Program-made: the position numbers and the translations under genes
Notes under the pieces: model-generated
Seen by the model: the letters and a program-made list of their open reading frames with translations, nothing else
Databases searched by the model: none
What the model was told of the DNA's origin: nothing
Shown: positions 55,545 to 64,000 of the stretch, piece by piece
Layout: the number at the start of each line of letters is the position of its first letter
Position numbering within the stretch: position 1 is the stretch's first letter
From: an uncultured Erythrobacter sp.
GTDB taxonomy: Bacteria > Pseudomonadota > Alphaproteobacteria > Sphingomonadales > Sphingomonadaceae
Assembly: GCF_947499705.1 (NCBI RefSeq)
Contig: NZ_CANMPJ010000001.1
Location: 1,213,501 to 1,277,500 of the forward strand
Direction: 5' to 3'
DNA length: 64,000 nt

Positions 55545-56837
55545 TCAGGCCTCCTGGGGATTTTTTGATTGCTCGCCTTCTAGCAGATCGGCGGGCGGAT
55601 CGAAGCTCTTCGTTGTTCGTAGTACTGGGAATATTCGGCTCCAGAGCAAAACGGTTACAAGCGCGCCTGCACCGCCAGCAATGATGGCCGCCACCGGACC
55701 GATCAGGAATGCGAGGCTGCCGGAAAACGCGTCGCCGCCTTCGTTCGAGGCGCTGATCGTCATCATACTGACCGAGGATACCCGGCCGCGTTTGTCGTCC
55801 GGCGTGTGGAGCTGGATCAGGGATTGGCGCACATAGACGCTGAACATGTCCGCCGCGCCGATGATAAACAGCATGGCAAGGCTGAGTGGAAGGCTGGTCG
55901 AGAGGCCAAACACGATTGTGGCGATCCCGAAAACCGCCACCGCGCCCAGCATCTTCGGTCCAACCTGTGTTTTGAGCGGACGGAAAGAGAAGAAGATCGC
56001 CGTCATCAATGCGCCTGCCGGAGTTGCCGATGCCAGCATGCCCAGACCGAATTCGTCGGTTTGCAGGATGTCGCGTGCGAAGACCGGGATCATCGCGTTG
56101 GCTCCGGCGAGGAACACCGCGAACAGATCCAGCGTGATCGTGCTCAGCACCATCTTGTTCTTCACCACATAGCGAAGGCCGTCGATGATGGCGCCGATCG
56201 GACGCTGGTCCTTGCGCATTACGGGCTGAGGAACCTTGCCGACTTGCAGCAACGCCAGCGCGGACACGGCGAAGAGTGCGGTTGCGATCACATAGGGAAG
56301 GGCGGGTTCGAAAGCGTAGGGCACGGCGCCTATTGCCGGCCCTACCAGTGCGCCGGCCTGCCATGAGATCGAGGAAAGCGCGATCGCCGTTGGCAATATC
56401 GCCTTCGGTACAAGGTTTGGTGCGAGGGACGACAATGCCGGTCCCGCAAAAGCACGCGCGACACCAAGCACAATCGATATGCCGAACAACAGGCTAAGGC
56501 TCACGCCGTCGATCCAGCTGAACCAGGCGAGCGCTACCGCGCATCCCAGTTGGAGGATGACGGTAAGCAGGCCCAAAGAGCGTCGATCAAATCGGTCAGC
56601 GGCCAGGCCGCTGAACGGTGTGAGGAAAAAGAGCGGCAGGAATTGCAGTAAGCCGATCAGAGCAAGCGTGCCCGAACCCTCGGCGATGTTCATGCCGCTG
56701 TCGCGTGCGAGATTATACGCTTGCCACCCTATGACCAGCAGCATGGCGTATTGCGCCAGCGTCATGGTCAGCCGCGCGGTCCAGTAAGCGCGGAAGTTGT
56801 GAACCTGGAACGGGTGAGTTGGAACAGCGTCAGTCAC
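55545..56837 (-). CDS. MFS transporter (EntS/MFS_3 type exporter)
   Basis: A 430-residue membrane transporter with twelve predicted helices. Family signals include [16 protein letters not shown] start ([18 protein letters not shown]), [14 protein letters not shown] in the loop between helices 2 and 3, and [16 protein letters not shown]. The group is related to the enterobactin exporter EntS. Co-transcribed with cysK, so export of a thiol or amino acid is a fair guess but unproven. Confidence 0.88.
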   Translation of the reverse strand: MTDAVPTHPFQVHNFRAYWTARLTMTLAQYAMLLVIGWQAYNLARDSGMNIAEGSGTLALIGLLQFLPLFFLTPFSGLAADRFDRRSLGLLTVILQLGCAVALAWFSWIDGVSLSLLFGISIVLGVARAFAGPALSSLAPNLVPKAILPTAIALSSISWQAGALVGPAIGAVPYAFEPALPYVIATALFAVSALALLQVGKVPQPVMRKDQRPIGAIIDGLRYVVKNKMVLSTITLDLFAVFLAGANAMIPVFARDILQTDEFGLGMLASATPAGALMTAIFFSFRPLKTQVGPKMLGAVAVFGIATIVFGLSTSLPLSLAMLFIIGAADMFSVYVRQSLIQLHTPDDKRGRVSSVSMMTISASNEGGDAFSGSLAFLIGPVAAIIAGGAGALVTVLLWSRIFPVLRTTKSFDPPADLLEGEQSKNPQEA

Positions 56838-56921
56838 GCCGCCGCCATGGCAGGCACTATGCGTGCTGCCAAGCCAACGAATGTATGCGGCGGGTTAGTC
56901 TAGCTTGGATCGATGCTTGCT

Positions 56922-57260
56922 TCAGCGATTGCGGCGCAGGCGCGGGTTCGGCTGAAGCGTGTCGATAATCGACACGAAATCGTCGAGACGGATGATCCGC
57001 TCGAACTGGAAACCGGCGCGGTCATCGCGGGTCCAGATCACATATGCCTCAATCCGGCCGACGACCGGGAGGCGAATGATCACGCGTTCGCCGCGGCCAA
57101 GATCGGCTGCATCATCGACCATAAAGCCGTGTGCAGACAGATTGGAGATGTGAAGATTCATATCGCCGCGAACATGATGTTCGGCGATTACCGGGAAATC
57201 CACCGGATGGCGCGCCGCGCGGCGCATGTCAGTTACACTCAGGTTTGCTCCGGCAGACAC
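56922..57260 (-). CDS. PilZ domain protein
   Basis: A 112-residue single-domain cyclic-di-GMP receptor candidate. The binding motif is present: RRAARHPV (RxxxR) and NLSAHGFMV (D/NxSxxG form), followed by barrel strands RVIIRLPVVGRIEAYVIW. The first Asx position is Asn rather than Asp. It stands alone between the MFS gene and tyrS. Confidence 0.85.
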   Translation of the reverse strand: MSAGANLSVTDMRRAARHPVDFPVIAEHHVRGDMNLHISNLSAHGFMVDDAADLGRGERVIIRLPVVGRIEAYVIWTRDDRAGFQFERIIRLDDFVSIIDTLQPNPRLRRNR

Positions 57261-57432
57261 AGTCCCCGACCCTCCATTATTATGCGAGTAAAGTCCCTAA
57301 TGGGGCAGAAAGGCTGACATTTGGTAAAGCGCGTGGGACAGGTCGGAAGGCGCGAGAGACCACTAGGGCCGCTCGCGAGGCAGAATTGCCGGAGGTGTGC
57401 GTTGGCAGCGACGAAGCTTCGCCGCCGAACCG

Positions 57433-58665
57433 CTACCGGGTGACGATGGCGTGCTTCTTCTTGCCGAGGCTGAGCTTCAGGCTGTCGCCTTCGCCGGGTG
57501 ACACGACAAAGCCGGGATCACTCACGGTTTCTCCGTCCAGCTTCACCGCACCTTCGGCCAGCTTTCGCTTGGCTTCTCCGTTGGAGGCAGTGAAGCCCAG
57601 ATCGGTCAGCACCGCACCGATGCGGAGCCCGTCGGGACCGACCGCGAGGGTCGGCAAATCTTCGCCCGCTCCGCCGCCAGCGAATGTCTCTTTCGCAGTG
57701 GCTTCTGCAGTCGCAGCGGCTTCCTGGCCGCGCACCATCTTTGTCACTTCATTGGCGAGAACGACCTTGGCGTCATTGATCTCCGCGCCCTCAAGTGTTT
57801 CGAGGCGGGCAATTTCGTCGAGCGGAAGGTCCGTGAACAGCCGCAGGAACTTGCCCACATCGCGGTCATCCGTGTTCCGCCAGTACTGCCAGAAATCGTA
57901 AGCAGGCAGGGCGTCTTCGTTGAGCCAGATCGCACCATCGACCGACTTGCCCATCTTCGCACCATCGGCGCGGGTGATCAGCGGCGCGGTAAAGCCATAC
58001 ACCTCACGCCCGTCGATCCGGCGGTTGAGCTCGATCCCGTTGACGATATTGCCCCACTGATCGCTGCCGCCGAGCTGCAGCCGGCAATCATAGTCACGCG
58101 CCAGCACCAGATAATCGTAGGCCTGCATGATCATGTAGTTGAATTCGAGGAAACTGAGCGGTTGTTCCCGATCGAGCCGCAGCTTCACCGAATCAAATGT
58201 CAGCATTCGGTTGATGGTGAAATGCGGACCGACGTCGCGCAGCATTTCGACATAGCCGATCTTGCTGAGCCAATCGTCGTTGTTGATCAGCAATGCGCCC
58301 GTCGGGCTGTCGTCGAAACGCAGGATCCGTTCAAAACTTCCTTTGATCCCGGCAACGTTCGCAGCGAGCCGCTCTTCGGTCATCAGTTGCCGCGTTTCAT
58401 CCTTGCCGGATGGATCGCCAACCTTGGCCGTGCCGCCGCCCATGATCACGATCGGGCGATGTCCTGCCTGTTGCAGACGTTTGAGCAGCATGATCGAGGC
58501 GAGATTGCCGATATGCAGCGACGCCGCAGTAGGATCGAACCCGACATAGCCCGTTACCACTTGCTTTGCGGCGAGCGCATCCAGCGCGCCCGCATCTGTG
58601 ATTTGGTGCAAATGGCCGCGCTTTTCGAGCAGGCGCAGCAGATTGGATTCGTAGCTTTCAGACAT
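57433..58665 (-). CDS. tyrS: Tyrosyl-tRNA synthetase
   Basis: Charges tRNA-Tyr. The 410-residue class I enzyme has the HIGH-equivalent LHIGNLASIM, the tyrosine pocket NYMIMQAYDYLVL and GGSDQWGNIVNGIEL, the KMSKS-equivalent KMGKSVDGAIWL, and the C-terminal S4 domain (GEAKRKLAEGAVKLDGETVS). Standard TyrS type with a full S4 tail. Confidence 0.98.
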   Translation of the reverse strand: MSESYESNLLRLLEKRGHLHQITDAGALDALAAKQVVTGYVGFDPTAASLHIGNLASIMLLKRLQQAGHRPIVIMGGGTAKVGDPSGKDETRQLMTEERLAANVAGIKGSFERILRFDDSPTGALLINNDDWLSKIGYVEMLRDVGPHFTINRMLTFDSVKLRLDREQPLSFLEFNYMIMQAYDYLVLARDYDCRLQLGGSDQWGNIVNGIELNRRIDGREVYGFTAPLITRADGAKMGKSVDGAIWLNEDALPAYDFWQYWRNTDDRDVGKFLRLFTDLPLDEIARLETLEGAEINDAKVVLANEVTKMVRGQEAAATAEATAKETFAGGGAGEDLPTLAVGPDGLRIGAVLTDLGFTASNGEAKRKLAEGAVKLDGETVSDPGFVVSPGEGDSLKLSLGKKKHAIVTR

Positions 58666-58742
58666 GGCGTTGGCGCTTAACAGCGAGGGCGGGGCGGGGG
58701 AAGTGACTTGCTCATGTGTGCACGCTTCGCGATAGGCGGGCC

Positions 58743-59261
58743 ATGCAACCGCTCATGCTTCACCAGACCTGCGATCTCGGCCCTATCAAGGCGGTGACCG
58801 CATCCATTACGGCAACTCCATCCGGGTTCGACGCCGAATTTCGCTTTGATGGAAACGTTTCGGCGATCCGGCTTCCAGCGGCGGGGCCATCTGTGCGCAC
58901 CGACGATCTTTGGAAGACAAGCTGTCTCGAAGTGTTCTGGCAGCCGATTGGAGAAACGCATTATCGCGAGTTCAATTTCTCGCCGTCAGGCCGCTGGGCC
59001 GCCTACGATTTCTGCGCGTTTCGCGAAGGAATGCGCGATGCGCCCATCGATGCGATTGCGGTGTCGTGTTCGCATTCGGACGGCGAGTTGATCCTGAAAG
59101 CCAGCGTGGCGGCGGATTTGCCTGCTCCAGCCCAAGTGGCGCTCAACGCGATCGTCGAGCATGCTGATGGCGGCAAGCAATATTGGGCGCTCGCCTTTCC
59201 GCCGGGTAAGCCTGAGTTTCACTCGGAGGCATGCCGGCAAATGATCGTCGAGCGCGACTAG
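58743..59261 (+). CDS. DOMON-like domain protein
   Basis: A 172-residue soluble protein of the DOMON-like beta-sandwich group (cd09627 type). Landmarks are WKTSCLEVFWQPIGETHYREF, FNFSPSGRWAAYDFCAFREGM and YWALAFPPGKPEFHSEAC. It has no signal peptide or membrane helix. The ligand (heme or sugar in relatives) is unknown. Divergent from tyrS with 77 nt between. Confidence 0.8.
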   Translation: MQPLMLHQTCDLGPIKAVTASITATPSGFDAEFRFDGNVSAIRLPAAGPSVRTDDLWKTSCLEVFWQPIGETHYREFNFSPSGRWAAYDFCAFREGMRDAPIDAIAVSCSHSDGELILKASVAADLPAPAQVALNAIVEHADGGKQYWALAFPPGKPEFHSEACRQMIVERD

Positions 59262-59387
59262 CAACGTCGGCATTTTCCTACTTCACGGTTGCCCGATACC
59301 AAGTGGGCATGCCGTTCAGCTGTCCCAACGAAGAAATCAGAGTGACCTACGGCTCTTCCCGAAGGGCATTTCGAGTTGGAGAAGTGT

Positions 59388-59477
59388 CAACTTCGCGAAA
59401 ACGCGAAACATCGCATTATTTCAGAGCTAAAGTTGGGAGCAGGACGGTTGACAGGGTGTCAATTGTGGCAACTTCGC
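59388..59477. repeat. Repeat cluster between DOMON-like gene and tspO
   Basis: CAACTTCGCG occurs at 59388-59397 and 59468-59477. TTCGCG-AAAA-CGCGAA (59392-59407) and TTGACA-GGG-TGTCAA (59448-59462) are perfect inverted repeats. All lie in the 224 nt gap between the convergent genes, where no reading frame looks real. Confidence 0.45.
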
Positions 59478-59485
59478 GGGGGCGA

Positions 59486-59989
59486 TCAGGCTTCTACGCC
59501 GTTGTTTCCGAACGGTCCGTTCAACTGCACGATCTTCCAATTCAGGAATGCGGCAAAGCTGACCCATGCAAGGTATGGCACGTTCAGCCAGGCTGCGAAC
59601 TCGGTATAGGGCATCAGGAATACGACCAGCGCCAGCACGGACAGCCACAGGAAGACGACTTCAAACAGCGCGAAGTCTGGACGCTTGAATTTGAAGAACA
59701 AAGGCGACCAGGCGAAATGCGCGGCGAAATTGGCCAGGAAAAGCCCTCCAATGAAGGCTTTGTCGCCAAGCGTCGGCGCGCTTGTGACCGCCACGTACAG
59801 GCTCCAGCCAGCAAGACCGAGGATCACGGTCCATGCCGGGCCGAACAGCCAATCGGGCGGCTGCCAGCTAGGCTTCTTCAGTTTGCGGTACCACGGGCCG
59901 ATCTCGGTCAGAAATCCACCCACTCCGCCGAGAATGATCGCCCAAGCGGCGGCGATGATCGCAATGGTCCAATCCATGTTGGGGGCCAT
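59486..59989 (-). CDS. tspO: TspO/MBR family membrane protein
   Basis: A 167-residue five-helix membrane protein, the bacterial homolog of the mitochondrial translocator protein. Motifs: PSWQPPDWLFGPAWTVILGL (the conserved WxPPxxxFxxxWxxLY type), NFAAHFAWSPLFF and AFLNWKIVQLNG. In phototrophic alphaproteobacteria TspO exports or senses tetrapyrroles and tunes photosynthesis genes. The start may also be 59977. It is divergent from the NamZ-like gene. Confidence 0.88.
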   Translation of the reverse strand: MAPNMDWTIAIIAAAWAIILGGVGGFLTEIGPWYRKLKKPSWQPPDWLFGPAWTVILGLAGWSLYVAVTSAPTLGDKAFIGGLFLANFAAHFAWSPLFFKFKRPDFALFEVVFLWLSVLALVVFLMPYTEFAAWLNVPYLAWVSFAAFLNWKIVQLNGPFGNNGVEA

Positions 59990-60049
59990 ACGCGGATAGA
60001 GGCGCAAACACCATTGCGTTTGGCGATTGGCTGTTCCAACTCGAATGCC

Positions 60050-61246
60050 ATGAAATTTGGAATAGATCGCCTGCTCGCCGACCCGGATTTGCTTGGAGCG
60101 CTAAATGGCAAGCGTGTCTCGCTTGTCGCGCATCCTGCCAGCGTGACCGAAGACCTGACGCACAGCCTCGATGCGCTGATTGCGGCGGGTGTGAATGTGA
60201 CCAGCGCATTCGGGCCGCAGCACGGGCTGAAAGGCGACAAGCAGGACAATATGGTCGAGACGGCTGACGAGCTCGATCCGCATTACAACATCTCGGTGTT
60301 CTCGCTTTACGGAGAGGTGCGCCGTCCGACAGGCCAGATGATGTCGAGCGCGGATGTCTTCCTGTTCGACCTGCAGGATCTTGGTTGCCGCATCTACACC
60401 TTCGTCACCACGCTGCTCTATCTGCTCGAAGAGGCGGCGAAGCACGGCAAAGAGGTGTGGGTTCTGGATCGTCCGAACCCCGCTGGCCGTCCGGTCGAAG
60501 GGACGATGCTGGTGCCAGGACACGAGAGCTTCGTGGGTGCCGCACCGATGCCGATGCGTCATGGCCTGACTTTGGGCGAGATGGGGCATTGGTTCACCGC
60601 GCATTTTGGTCTCGACGTCAGCTACCGCGTGGTCGCGATGGAAGGCTGGCAGCCTGACGGCGAAGGGAGTGGCTGGCCGACGTCACGCGTATGGATCAAT
60701 CCGAGCCCGAATGCCGCCAGTGTGAACATGGCGCGCTGCTATGCCGGGACCGTGATGATCGAAGGCGCAACCGTGTCCGAAGGGCGCGGAACAACTCGGC
60801 CTTTGGAGGTTTTGTTCGGCGCTCCGGACATTGATGCGAAGGCTGTGCTGGCGGAGATGCAACGCTTCGCACCGGATTGGTTGCAGGGCGCGCGACTGCG
60901 TGAATGCTGGTTTGAACCAACCTTTCACAAACACTCTGGAAAGCTCTGCAACGCATTGATGATTCATGCAGAAGGTCCGCACTATGATCACGGTGCGTTC
61001 AAGCCGTGGCGGATGCAGGCGTTGGCGTTCAAGGCGATCCGGCGGCTCTATCCGAGCTACGATCTGTGGCGCGATTTTCCCTACGAGTACGAGCTCGATC
61101 GGCTCGCGATCGACGTCATCAATGGCGGGCCGTCGCTGCGCGAATGGGTCGATGATGCCGCTGCGTCGCCGCACGATCTCGATGCAATGGCGTCGCATGA
61201 CGAAGCCGCATGGATCGCCGATGTGAAGCAGCATTTGCTGTATTGA
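60050..61246 (+). CDS. DUF1343 protein, NamZ-like exo-beta-N-acetylmuramidase
   Basis: A 398-residue protein of the DUF1343 family, whose member NamZ removes terminal MurNAc from peptidoglycan fragments. Motifs: GIDRLLADPDLLGALNGKRV, THSLDALIAAGVNVTSAFGPQHGLKG, DVFLFDLQDLGCRIYTFV, WVLDRPNPAGR and FGAPDID. NamZ proteins normally carry a signal peptide; here the protein starts directly with the enzyme domain, so it may act in the cytoplasm on recycled fragments. The long in-frame extension to 59231 is rejected. Confidence 0.85.
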   Translation: MKFGIDRLLADPDLLGALNGKRVSLVAHPASVTEDLTHSLDALIAAGVNVTSAFGPQHGLKGDKQDNMVETADELDPHYNISVFSLYGEVRRPTGQMMSSADVFLFDLQDLGCRIYTFVTTLLYLLEEAAKHGKEVWVLDRPNPAGRPVEGTMLVPGHESFVGAAPMPMRHGLTLGEMGHWFTAHFGLDVSYRVVAMEGWQPDGEGSGWPTSRVWINPSPNAASVNMARCYAGTVMIEGATVSEGRGTTRPLEVLFGAPDIDAKAVLAEMQRFAPDWLQGARLRECWFEPTFHKHSGKLCNALMIHAEGPHYDHGAFKPWRMQALAFKAIRRLYPSYDLWRDFPYEYELDRLAIDVINGGPSLREWVDDAAASPHDLDAMASHDEAAWIADVKQHLLY

Positions 61247-61250
61247 GGGG

Positions 61251-62468
61251 TCAGATCTCAATGCCGCCGAACGTTATCGCTGCGAATGCGGCGAGGGCGG
61301 CGATGGCTGCGAACAGGATGATTAGGAGGACAACATTGCCGGCGGTCTGGTTCGGCGCGTCCTCTTCATACTCATAGTCGTACTCGTCATCGTCGTAGCT
61401 TTCTTCTTCCCAGTCTTCTTCGACCTCTTCCGTGGCAGGAGCATGCGGAATAGCTTCGAAGGCAGGATGGGATGATGGATCGGGCGCGGCAGGAGTTGGC
61501 GTCGGAGTCGGTTCCTTGGCGGGGCGATACAGAGCGTTGAGCTTCTCTGCAGGGATCATCACCGTCTTGTCCGCGTTGTCGGGCCACGGTTCGGGATCGG
61601 GTTCACCGCGCTGGATCTGCTCCACCCGCATCATCACCTCTTCGGTCGAACGCAGGCGGTGATCAGGGTGCGTGGCCAGCATATCGGACAACAACGAGCG
61701 CAGCTTCGGGTCGACAGATGACAGATCAATCGGCTCATGCCGCTTGCGGATCGCAGCGCCGGGCGTGTGGCCCATATCGATCTCTTTGCCGCTGGTCAGG
61801 CCGAGCAGCACCAGAGCGAGGCTGTAAATGTCGGTCCACGGACCGATCTCGTATTCCGGTTCACCCAATTGCTCAGGCGCTACGTAGTTCAGCTTGCCGG
61901 CAAACCCGGTCCCAACGATTGTCTCACCTTGCAACGTGTCTTTTACGATTCCGAAATCGATGATCTTGGGACGGTCTAGGTCGCCATCCTCCAGCAGGAT
62001 GTTGTCCGGAGCGAGGTCGCGGTGGATGACCCCGGCTTTGTGAGCCGCGCGCAGTCCGATGCAGATTTCGGTGAGCAGCGTCAGCAACTCTTCAGTGCCA
62101 AAATCTTGATCGTTCTTGATCAGTTTCTCGAGGCTCGGACCGTCGATGAACTCAGTGACGACAAAGCTCAGATCGAGGTCCGGGTCATGCGCAAAAGTGC
62201 GATACGACACGATCCGCGGGTTGGTGATCCGCACCATTGCGCGGACTTCCTTGCCGAACATTTCGCGTACCAACTCGTCATGCACCTGCTCGGACCGGAT
62301 CATCTTGATCGCGACCTTGTCTTCTTCGATGAAGGTGTTGGAAGCGAGGTATACCTTGCCCATGCCGCCTTCACCGATAGCGCGCTCGATCTTGTAATTG
62401 TTGTTGAGGATCGTCCCCGGCTCAAGCCGGTTGGGCGCAGCGCGCTTTCCTGTTGGTATGTTGGTCAT
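61251..62468 (-). CDS. Eukaryotic-like Ser/Thr protein kinase, membrane-anchored
   Basis: A 405-residue protein from ATG 62468. The kinase domain (about 25-285) has the P-loop IGEGGMGKVYLA, Lys55 in VAIK, catalytic loop HRDLAPDN at 149-156, DFG at 171-173 and YVAPEQ. Ala153 replaces the usual Lys of HRDLKPxN. A Pro-rich and then very acidic linker (about 295-375) leads to a C-terminal membrane helix (NVVLLIILFAAIAALAAFA). No FHA or PASTA domain. No partner phosphatase in the window. Confidence 0.92.
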   Translation of the reverse strand: MTNIPTGKRAAPNRLEPGTILNNNYKIERAIGEGGMGKVYLASNTFIEEDKVAIKMIRSEQVHDELVREMFGKEVRAMVRITNPRIVSYRTFAHDPDLDLSFVVTEFIDGPSLEKLIKNDQDFGTEELLTLLTEICIGLRAAHKAGVIHRDLAPDNILLEDGDLDRPKIIDFGIVKDTLQGETIVGTGFAGKLNYVAPEQLGEPEYEIGPWTDIYSLALVLLGLTSGKEIDMGHTPGAAIRKRHEPIDLSSVDPKLRSLLSDMLATHPDHRLRSTEEVMMRVEQIQRGEPDPEPWPDNADKTVMIPAEKLNALYRPAKEPTPTPTPAAPDPSSHPAFEAIPHAPATEEVEEDWEEESYDDDEYDYEYEEDAPNQTAGNVVLLIILFAAIAALAAFAAITFGGIEI

Positions 62469-62522
62469 CTCTTGCCCACCCCGGAAAGGCAATATGGCAG
62501 CGGAGATGCGAGCGCGCCAGCC

Positions 62523-62972
62523 TTACTCGTCGATGGTTTCCGCAGGGATCCTGAGAAACGGTCCCCTCGGTGGGAGTGGCAATTGGCGAATATCGTCGCG
62601 ATTGCCCTTCATCACCATCACCGAACAGCCATCCTGCCGCCGATCAACGGCATAAATCAGGTGCGGCTTGTCGGGCGAAGCTGGCTCGCGATCGAGCTGC
62701 GGTGGTAGGCCGAGCGCTTCGCGTGCCTTGGATATGCGGTCACGGCAGTCTTGCGGGTCGATTGTGCCTAGTCTTACGCCTCTTTGGGTTTCGTACACGA
62801 CCGGCTTCGTTGCATTCTCGATCGTTGTCCAGGGTTTTGCAGGAGACACATATGCGGGGTTGTTCAGCGGCATTTTGAGATTTGTGTCATCCGCGGAGGC
62901 AGGGACCATCAAGAACGGTAGCGCGGTCAGAATGAGGAACGAAGATCGCACGATAAGCCTCCCTGTATTCAC
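62523..62972 (-). CDS. Exported protein of unknown function
   Basis: A 149-residue protein from GTG 62972 with a signal peptide cleaved after PASA (RSSFLILTALPFLMVPASAD). The mature part has Cys in QDCRDRISKA and in DGCSVMVMKG, likely a disulfide. No family recognised. It is followed by the kinase gene 54 nt downstream on the same strand, so it may be co-transcribed. Confidence 0.7.
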   Translation of the reverse strand: MNTGRLIVRSSFLILTALPFLMVPASADDTNLKMPLNNPAYVSPAKPWTTIENATKPVVYETQRGVRLGTIDPQDCRDRISKAREALGLPPQLDREPASPDKPHLIYAVDRRQDGCSVMVMKGNRDDIRQLPLPPRGPFLRIPAETIDE

Positions 62973-63011
62973 TCTGACTTAGCACAGGTTGGGGGGATCT
63001 TCTATCTTGGA

Positions 63012-63989
63012 TCAATGCCCTTGCTTCCGGCTCAGTTCTCGCATTGCGTCGTCCAGCCCGTCCAGCGTCAGCGGGAACATCCGGTCGCCAACCAATTGCT
63101 TGAGCATCTTCGTCGATTGCGAATAGCTCCACTGCTTTTCGGGCACCGGATTGAGCCAGACGGTTGCGGGGTAGGTATTGGATACGCGATCCATCCACAC
63201 CGTCCCTGCTTCTTCGTTCATGTGCTCCACGGAGCCGCCAGCGTGGGTGATTTCGTAGGGACTCATCGCTGCATCGCCGACGAAGATCACTTTGTAATCA
63301 TGCCCGTATTTGTGAAGGATATCCCACGTTTTGGTCCGCTCCTGCCACCGGCGGCGGTTGTCCTTCCAAACGCCTTCGTACAGGCAGTTGTGGAAGTAGA
63401 AGAACTCAAGATTTTTGAACTCTGCCGTGGCCGCGCTGAACAGTTCTTCAACCAGCTTGATGAACGGGTCCATCGATCCGCCGACATCCAGGAACAGCAG
63501 CAGCTTCACCGCATTATGCCGTTCTGGCCGCATATGGATATCGAGCCAGCCTTGCTTGGCCGTGCCGTCGATCGTTGCATCGAGATCAAGCTCGTCCGCT
63601 GCACCTTCGCGAGCAAACCGGCGCAGGCGGCGCAGGGCCATCTTGATGTTGCGGGTGCCAAGCTCCTTGGTGTTGTCGAGATTCTTGAATTCGCGCTTTT
63701 CCCAGACCTTGATCGCGCGCTTGTGCTTGCTCTCGCCGCCAATCCGCACGCCTTCCGGATTGTAGCCCGAATTGCCGAACGGTGATGTGCCCCCGGTGCC
63801 GATCCACTTGTTGCCGCCTTCGTGGCGCTCTTCCTGTTCTTCGAGCCGCTTTTTCAGCGTCTCCATAATCTCGTCCCAGTCGCCGAGCTTCTCGATCTCA
63901 GCCATCTCTTCCTCGGACAGGAATTTCTCCGCGACAGATTTCAACCAGTCTTCTGGAATATCGACGGGGTTCTGACCGTAGTCAGACAT
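63012..63989 (-). CDS. CoxE-like VWA domain protein
   Basis: A 325-residue protein with a VWA domain of the CoxE-like group. The N-terminus is charged (EEEMAEIEKLGDWDEIMETL), followed by GTGGTSPFGNSGYNPEGVRI. The metal-ion site is LFLDVGGSMDPFI (DxGxS), with VIFVGDAAMSPYEI as the last part. Such proteins usually pair with a MoxR-type AAA ATPase to assemble or activate metalloenzymes; the partner is probably just beyond the window's right end. The full gene is present. Confidence 0.88.
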   Translation of the reverse strand: MSDYGQNPVDIPEDWLKSVAEKFLSEEEMAEIEKLGDWDEIMETLKKRLEEQEERHEGGNKWIGTGGTSPFGNSGYNPEGVRIGGESKHKRAIKVWEKREFKNLDNTKELGTRNIKMALRRLRRFAREGAADELDLDATIDGTAKQGWLDIHMRPERHNAVKLLLFLDVGGSMDPFIKLVEELFSAATAEFKNLEFFYFHNCLYEGVWKDNRRRWQERTKTWDILHKYGHDYKVIFVGDAAMSPYEITHAGGSVEHMNEEAGTVWMDRVSNTYPATVWLNPVPEKQWSYSQSTKMLKQLVGDRMFPLTLDGLDDAMRELSRKQGH

Positions 63990-64000
63990 GATCCCTTTGA

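Noticed and set aside
59231..60049. Long N-terminal extension of the NamZ-like gene
   Set aside because: The extra 273 residues cross the divergent tspO gene and an intergenic repeat region and are not protein-like; the DUF1343 domain starts at 60050.

Overview
This 64 kb window looks like the chromosome of a marine alphaproteobacterium of the Sphingomonadales, most likely an Erythrobacteraceae (Erythrobacter or Altererythrobacter type). The grounds are gene order (yqeY-dnaG-rpoD, carB-greA, mreBCD-mrdA-rodA), glycyl-tRNA synthetase as separate alpha and beta chains, a UrcA-family protein, a GC-rich composition, and the acidic insertions or tails on RpoD and L25. No rRNA, CRISPR array, insertion sequence or prophage is visible. 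One tRNA gene (Lys, anticodon CTT) is present. Layout: 0-4.5 kb carries yqeY-dnaG-rpoD on the minus strand. 4.6-12.8 kb carries carA and carB, held apart by a 3.65 kb accessory block with a Tse3-like muramidase effector, its Tsi3-like immunity protein and three exported proteins of unknown function. 12.9-16.2 kb has greA, a GNAT acetyltransferase, a DUF4170 protein and a four-gene minus-strand cluster of small membrane/glycine-zipper/holin-like proteins. 16.4-20.7 kb has enolase, a MarR-type regulator, ribH and a RibB-type enzyme with an N-terminal helix-turn-helix and a degenerate GTP cyclohydrolase II domain. 20.8-23.1 kb has an orphan protein gene, tRNA-Lys, a small regulator and a LuxR-type AHL receptor with no synthase. 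23.1-28.9 kb is the complete rod-shape operon mreB-mreC-mreD-mrdA-rodA. 29-34 kb has mutL, a large unrecognised membrane-associated protein, ychF and a Tat-exported SDR. 34.5-42.7 kb is a mixed stretch of small envelope proteins (PEP-CTERM, CPBP protease, tandem TraB/GumN, XRE/membrane genes, UrcA) around pth and rplY. 42.9-48.6 kb is glyQ-glyS-ppdK. 48.6-53.4 kb has a methyltransferase, comF, an unannotated antisense-strand small RNA candidate, hisI, a MerR regulator and an acyl-CoA dehydrogenase. 53.4-64 kb has an aspartyl/asparaginyl hydroxylase, cysK, an MFS exporter, a PilZ protein, tyrS, a DOMON-like protein, tspO, a NamZ-like (DUF1343) protein, a Ser/Thr kinase and a CoxE-like VWA protein. 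Most of the window is core housekeeping. The most unusual signals are the orphan Tse3/Tsi3-like pair between carA and carB with no type VI secretion genes in sight, a structured small RNA with its own -10 box and terminator between comF and hisI, the HTH-RibB fusion with a perfect palindrome just upstream of its start codon, and two orphan proteins at 20.8 and 31 kb that look more accessory than their surroundings. Functions are assigned from motifs and remembered family sequences; no database search was run.
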